Translations under genes and position numbers: made by a program
Notes under the pieces: model-generated
Told to the model about the DNA's origin: nothing
The model's database searches: none
What the model saw: the letters and a program-made list of their open reading frames with translations, nothing else
Shown here: positions 60,437 through 64,000 of the stretch, one piece after another
Numbering within the stretch: position 1 is the stretch's first letter
Layout of the letters: each line of letters starts with the position of its first letter
NCBI GenBank assembly: GCA_049299895.1
Contig: JBAQYF010000009.1
Span: 1 to 64,000 of the forward strand
From: CAIYYO01 sp049299895
Lineage (GTDB): Archaea > Altiarchaeota > Altiarchaeia > IMC4 > QMZM01
Direction: 5' to 3'
Length of the DNA stretch: 64,000 nucleotides

Positions 60437-60561
60437 ATAAAATATTGTGTGCCGGTATTGTGATCAAAATTGATCCGAAGCCTTATCTTCTCCCTATTAC
60501 AGTATTCTGGCATAATAGGAAAAGAGGCTTCGATAGCCGGAGAACACAAGCAAACATAAAA

Positions 60562-60870
60562 ATGAAAGCTATTAACGAGGTTATTGAATTAATCAAAAAC
60601 CCTTTTGCAGACGTTAAGGTCTTTACCAATGCACAAATAATATTTTTGTCTTTAATCATATTTTTAGGCATTTTATTTTTTGTCAGGGTAGAGATAGATG
60701 CTAATACATCCGTAGAAAACCAGTCATTAATTCTTGCATCAACCGGGGCCATCTTAACAGGTATTCTTCTCGCAAGTTATAATTGGTACAACACGCGCAA
60801 CAGACAAATGAGAACTTGGACGTTTGGAGCAAAAATTAGGGGGGGGGGATTTTCACCCCTCCCCAGTTAA
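60562..60870 (+). CDS. Small two-helix membrane protein
   Basis: The 102-aa protein has a short amphipathic N-terminus (MKAINEVIELIKNPFADVKV), two membrane helices (about residues 24-42 and 54-73) and a basic C-terminus. The last 15 residues run through a GGGGGGGGG tract and may be shifted. The start at 60562 is chosen because the upstream part of the frame is the repeated fragment. No family is recognised. Confidence 0.5.
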   Translation: MKAINEVIELIKNPFADVKVFTNAQIIFLSLIIFLGILFFVRVEIDANTSVENQSLILASTGAILTGILLASYNWYNTRNRQMRTWTFGAKIRGGGFSPLPS

Positions 60871-60983
60871 GTGGCCGGGTGGTTGGTTGACTTGATAAGG
60901 CTGGAGTGTCCCTTTTAAAGGGATACATCCAGCAAGGAAGATATTATCATTATGCAAGGGTAATGGATAATTTAGAGGGAAAA

Positions 60984-61826
60984 ATGAAAACAATAAAAAC
61001 AAATGAAGCACTAGGAATATTAATGATTCTGGGGGTTTTGTTTTTTGCAGGCTGTGCGAGCAATCAAGCGCCGAAAACGACCACCACAACACCATCTGCA
61101 GGAATAATGATCAGTGAAACCAGCGCAGGTTCAATAATCACAGACGACAGTAGCATGAGCTTGTACATCTTCGACAACGACGGAACACTTACAAGCAACT
61201 GCAACGGAAAATGTGCAGTCACCTGGCCGCCGTTGATAATAACCGGTTCCGGGCCAAGTTCAGTACCTGGAAACATCAGGTCTGACATATCAATCATACG
61301 AAGGGATGATGGAACAAATCAAGCAGCCTACAAAGGGATGCCCTTGTATTATTACTCTGGTGATTCCAAGCCGGGAGATGAGAACGGCGACGGGATAGGG
61401 GGAGTATGGCACATAGCCATGATAAATGAGAACCCGCCAACTACAACTGCGAAGGCATCGACCAAACCAACAACAATCGCGATCGCAACGACCCAACCCG
61501 TAACAACCATGAAAGTCACACCCACTACTTTCGTCGGCTCCCCGCGCACAGTGAATGTCCTGATCAATGTCTTTGGATACGACCCAAGCCCTTTGACAGT
61601 AACCGTGGGAGACACGGTCGTATGGAAGAGCATGCAAACGCAGATGACGATTACTTCTCCGGGCAATGCACAGGATCGTGAGCTTGACTCGCCAGTCCTG
61701 GGGCCGGGCGAGACCTACTCGCACACGTTCATCAAAGTCGGCTCATACGATTACTACAGTACAACGAACGAGCGGGTAAACGGACGGATTTACGTTACTA
61801 GCGACCTGAATATATCCGCCTCATAG
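60984..61826 (+). CDS. Lipoprotein with Yx(FWY)xxD domain and ligand-less cupredoxin
   Basis: The 280-aa protein has a lipobox FAGC (about Cys23). A COG4315-type secreted domain follows (SLYIFDNDGTLTSNCNGKCA, VTWPPLI, KGMPLYYYSGDSKPGD, GGVWHIA), then a Thr/Pro linker. The C-terminal cupredoxin fold is similar to that at 37699 (LTVTVGDTVVWKS, ELDSPVLGPGETYSHTF). In it all four copper ligands are replaced: the first His is Met, and the YHCTIH...M motif reads YYSTTN...V. The cupredoxin part therefore probably no longer binds copper. The start at 60984 fits the signal peptide. Confidence 0.8.
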   Translation: MKTIKTNEALGILMILGVLFFAGCASNQAPKTTTTTPSAGIMISETSAGSIITDDSSMSLYIFDNDGTLTSNCNGKCAVTWPPLIITGSGPSSVPGNIRSDISIIRRDDGTNQAAYKGMPLYYYSGDSKPGDENGDGIGGVWHIAMINENPPTTTAKASTKPTTIAIATTQPVTTMKVTPTTFVGSPRTVNVLINVFGYDPSPLTVTVGDTVVWKSMQTQMTITSPGNAQDRELDSPVLGPGETYSHTFIKVGSYDYYSTTNERVNGRIYVTSDLNISAS

Positions 61827-61839
61827 ACAGTAACGTCTA
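61824..61839 (+). terminator. Short palindromes after the lipoprotein gene
   Basis: TAGAC-agtaac-GTCTA overlaps the stop codon of the lipoprotein gene and is followed at once by CCGG-ggatataat-CCGG. The two stems could terminate transcription. The rest of 61856-61969 holds nothing recognised. Confidence 0.35.
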
Positions 61840-61969
61840 CCGGGGATATAATCCGGTGCCTAGCCCCTATAAGACGTGAAGCGTAGTATATAAACATAGT
61901 TACCGGCAGGAGCTATATCAGCCGAAATCTCCTCCCGGCGAGGAAATGCCGTAACGAGGGCTCAATCGA

Positions 61970-62051
61970 GATTAACGTCCGGCTTTTTACGATGCCCCTG
62001 GGCATGGACCGAGCGACCGAAGGGAGCGAATCGTTAAAAAGCCCGTTATGC
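61970..62051. repeat. attC-like palindromic element D
   Basis: It begins GATTAAC and ends GTTATGC, the latter a classic integron core box. Paired arms GGCTTTTTACGAT and ATCGTTAAAAAGCC include one extra base on one arm. The interior carries ATGCCC-ct-GGGCAT and GACCGAGCGACCGAAGGGAG, a different inner type from A-C but with the same order of parts. It directly precedes the second copy of the 75-aa gene segment. Confidence 0.55.
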
Positions 62052-62483
62052 GTTCCAACGGAATCGAGGAGCCGAACGAGGCGACGAGAAGTTCAAAGAC
62101 TTGCCTTATATGAATTATCTTCACTATTCCTCTAAGTTCCTATGTTAAGATAGGTAAACTACTTGTCTTTGTAGGATCTATTTCTTCTCTTCTTTATTCT
62201 CCATGAAGCCGCAGACAAAGCAGATGAGCGCGGTCATGCTGAATACTTGGATCTTAATTGCATTGGCAGCCATCGGCACAATCCAAAGAATCAAATTATT
62301 CACCTCACTAGGACCCTCGGTGAACGGCAGTGAATATTCATACAAATCCCATATCAAAAACAAAACAGATATTGCCCCTGCAGCGAACCATTGTTTCCTT
62401 TTCATTTTAAACTACATATTTTAATAATCTTTAGGTCATTCTGATTTATATATGCTGGTAAGCCTTTGAATTGCATATAACGT
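62045..62483. repeat. Direct repeat R2, copy 2 (75-aa gene segment)
   Basis: This is the duplicate of 207-646. The match runs from GTTATGCG to ATAACGT, i.e. exactly between core boxes of elements D and E. Confidence 0.85.
62178..62405 (-). CDS. Small two-helix membrane protein, copy 2
   Basis: This 75-aa protein is identical to the one at 341-568 except at four positions (N to D, S to I, N to K, I to V). Start, stop and upstream TATA box (near 62443) are all retained, so both copies appear to be maintained genes rather than debris. It is flanked by attC-like elements D and E. The function is unknown; no partner gene is adjacent. Confidence 0.6.
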   Translation of the reverse strand: MKRKQWFAAGAISVLFLIWDLYEYSLPFTEGPSEVNNLILWIVPMAANAIKIQVFSMTALICFVCGFMENKEEKK

Positions 62484-62548
62484 CCGGCTTTTTACGATGC
62501 CTCTGGGCATGGGCTGAGTGACCGAAGGCGGCGAATCGTTAAAAAGCC
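62475..62548. repeat. attC-like palindromic element E, truncated
   Basis: It starts ATATAAC and is nearly identical to element D through ATCGTTAAAAAGCC. It then departs exactly where D has CGTTATGC, giving TGATGGTAGTAG instead. The missing right core box and the IS110-type gene that follows suggest insertion of that element into the site. Confidence 0.55.
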
Positions 62549-62580
62549 TGATGGTAGTAGAACTTTTTCTTGGGTTGTGT

Positions 62581-62604
62581 GGTGCTTATTGCCATTATAA
62601 GCAC
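62581..62604 (+). promoter_or_regulatory. Hairpin in the 5' noncoding end of the IS110 element
   Basis: GGTGCTTAT and ATAAGCACC form a 9-bp stem with a short loop, about 30 bp upstream of the transposase ATG. It may be part of a bridge RNA or a structure limiting transposase translation. Confidence 0.5.
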
Positions 62605-62632
62605 CTTGTGTAATTTAATGAGGTGTTATTTT

Positions 62633-63646
62633 ATGGATAAGTATTTTTGTGGTTTGGACCTGCACAGGGAGTCTGTTGTGGGGTGTGTGATGGATTTTGA
62701 GGGTGTGGTTGTTCGGGAGCATGAGTTTCCTTTTAGCAGGGATGCTTTTGCGTGTTTTCTTTCCGGGCTTCCCAGCCCTGATATAATGATTGCTATTGAG
62801 GCCTGCGGCATGTGGAGGGGTGCGTATAATATCCTCTCTGAATTAGGTTATAAGGTGAAGCTTGCCAGTCCTAAGAAGACTCATGACATAGCCTGCAATA
62901 AAAAGACCGACAATGTGGATGCACGTATTCTGGCAGATTTGTTGCGTAGTAATTATTTGCCTGAGGTTTATATTCCTGGATCGGATGTTTTGGAGTTGCG
63001 GGATCTTGCCCGTCTTAAGGGTAATTTGACTCGTCTTATGGTTTGTGTTCAGCTTAAGATTAAGGGTTACTTGCTTAGGGATGGTGTGAAGTATGGTAAG
63101 AAGTTGTGGGTGGGTGATTCTTTGTCGGTTGTTGCGTCTGAGCATGAGAATGTGCGTAACTTGGTTAACGTGTATGAGGGGATTAAGAAGGAGGAAAAGG
63201 AGGTGTTGAAGAGGATTAAGAATACTGCGGGGAATATGCGGCTTGCTAATCTTTTGATGTCTATGACTGGTATTGCAGAGTACTCTGCGCTGATTATTTT
63301 GGCTGAGATAGGGGACATTAAGAGGTTTAAGTCTCCTAAAGAGCTTGTGAGTTATGCGGGGCTTTGTCCTGGAATATATCAGTCAGGAGAAAGAGAGCAT
63401 GGAGTTAGGAATCAGGCAGTGAATAAAAACCTTAAGTGGATACTCTATGAATGCTCCGGGAGGGCTAGTATGCTGGACCCATTGTTTCGCAGTTACTACC
63501 AAAAGATAAAGCAGAAGAAGGGTTTCAAGACTGCCCGGAGGGCGACTGCAAGAAAGATGCTTATTATCATGTGGCACATGTTAACAAAAGAAGAAACATA
63601 TAATCCTTCAGGGTCCTTTAGGGAAAAGGGCACCCCCTGCGCATAA
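62633..63646 (+). CDS. IS110-family transposase (DEDD type)
   Basis: The 337-aa recombinase has an N-terminal RuvC-like DEDD domain: Asp in FCGLDLHRES, Glu in IAIEACGMWRG, and Asp residues in KKTDNVDARILADLL. A coiled-coil linker precedes the C-terminal Tnp_20 domain (LMSMTGIAEYSALIILAEIG, YAGLCPGIYQSGERE with the catalytic Ser). The gene is intact. A GAGGTG motif precedes the ATG at 62633. Codon use is T/G-rich, unlike its neighbours. Confidence 0.93.
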   Translation: MDKYFCGLDLHRESVVGCVMDFEGVVVREHEFPFSRDAFACFLSGLPSPDIMIAIEACGMWRGAYNILSELGYKVKLASPKKTHDIACNKKTDNVDARILADLLRSNYLPEVYIPGSDVLELRDLARLKGNLTRLMVCVQLKIKGYLLRDGVKYGKKLWVGDSLSVVASEHENVRNLVNVYEGIKKEEKEVLKRIKNTAGNMRLANLLMSMTGIAEYSALIILAEIGDIKRFKSPKELVSYAGLCPGIYQSGEREHGVRNQAVNKNLKWILYECSGRASMLDPLFRSYYQKIKQKKGFKTARRATARKMLIIMWHMLTKEETYNPSGSFREKGTPCA

Positions 63647-63786
63647 CTAGGCCATTCAAGCCTCTAAGCTTTGATTGGGGGCCTTTTAACCACTTGCCAA
63701 ATTGTGCCCTTGAGCACCAAGGAATGTTTGTGGAATTAAGCCCATTGCCCAAAGAAATATTATGTCAAAAAGAGATATATAAAATG

Positions 63787-63874
63787 AAACACAATAAAAT
63801 AACCTAGAGAGACGGAAAATTGAGGGGGGAATAAAATCCCTTGATAAATCCAAGAAGTTCTAAGGAAAGTTATG
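63787..63874. repeat. Direct repeat R1, copy 2
   Basis: It is nearly identical to 125-212. Here it is followed by a second GTTATG box (TATGTTATGC at 63878-63887). It lies between the IS110-type element and the 3' end of the next gene. Confidence 0.8.
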
Positions 63875-63920
63875 GGTATGTTATGCAACTCTTTATTCTG
63901 TTCTTCTTCTAGAACGAGCA

Positions 63921-64000
63921 TTATTTCTTCTGTTCCCTGATCCCTTTCATCAGCGCGAGCAGCCCTTTTATTATGTCTTTGGGCTCGGGCGGGTTCCCGG
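63921..64000 (-). CDS. 3' end of an unidentified gene
   Basis: The minus-strand frame runs in from the window edge and ends at TAA 63921-63923. The last 25 residues include PPEPKDIIKGLLALMKGI and REQKK. That is helical and charged at the end; too little is present to name a family. Confidence 0.5.
   Translation of the reverse strand, partial: GNPPEPKDIIKGLLALMKGIREQKK

Larger units (their letters stand above)
62549..63786 (+). mobile_element. IS110-family insertion sequence (ends approximate)
   Basis: The left limit is inferred from the truncation of element E. The right limit is inferred from the start of repeat R1 copy 2. IS110 elements lack terminal inverted repeats and usually make no target duplication, and none is seen. 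The noncoding ends are about 80 bp (left) and 140 bp (right; contains AGGCC...GGCCT and AAGCctctaaGCTT stems). Either end could encode the guide (bridge) RNA known for this family. Confidence 0.65.

Overview
The window most likely comes from an archaeon, possibly a DPANN lineage or a related poorly cultivated group. Archaeal markers are TiaS (agmatidine synthesis), the archaeal type of UMP kinase, an archaeal-type PheT N-terminal half, an Nre DNA-repair protein with a C-terminal PCNA-binding box, ADP-forming acetate-CoA ligase, a UPF0216 protein, and TATA boxes about 25 bp upstream of many starts. Shine-Dalgarno motifs are also used inside operons. No tRNA, rRNA or CRISPR array was found.

Layout. 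1-10.4 kb is an accessory region. It holds the tail of an IS3-type transposase, a 75-aa membrane-protein gene, PadR plus a frameshifted UvrA-like ATPase, a nuclease-like gene split exactly by a decayed IS256-type element, and a divergent AlbA_2 regulator / 749-aa nuclease-like pair separated by an operator-like repeat array. It is punctuated by palindromic elements that look like integron attC sites. 10.4-30.2 kb is housekeeping: pyrH, a PfkB kinase, a double AAA+ ATPase, half of PheT, trkH, nre, a beta-CASP RNase, an MFS exporter, a bactofilin-like protein, nrdD, tiaS and a thiol oxidoreductase. 30.2-36.9 kb is a phosphate-uptake locus with two complete pstS-C-A sets, one pstB and one phoU. 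37.0-50.6 kb carries cupredoxin lipoproteins, CutA, an acyl-CoA/acetate energy operon (CoA-transferase-GNAT, ADP-forming ligase, P-loop/DRTGG protein), DinB, AlkD-like glycosylase, flavodoxin, transaldolase, superoxide dismutase and nitroreductase. 50.8-55.8 kb is a hydrogenase-4-like membrane arm (hyfB, C, E, F) without catalytic subunits.

56-64 kb is a second accessory region. An AbrB-like gene diverges from two genes encoding 11-residue tandem repeats. One of these is a membrane protein with an Ig-like ectodomain. Small stress-type proteins follow (DUF883-like, lmo0937-like, a basic peptide), then a DUF3494 ice-binding-like protein with a dockerin-like tail and a lipoprotein with a ligand-less cupredoxin domain. 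The region ends with a second copy of the 75-aa gene between two more attC-like elements, the last of which is truncated next to an IS110-family transposase.

The most interesting signal is the family of variable-stem palindromes at both ends, whose core boxes coincide with the limits of the duplicated 75-aa segment. They suggest an archaeal cassette array without a visible integrase.
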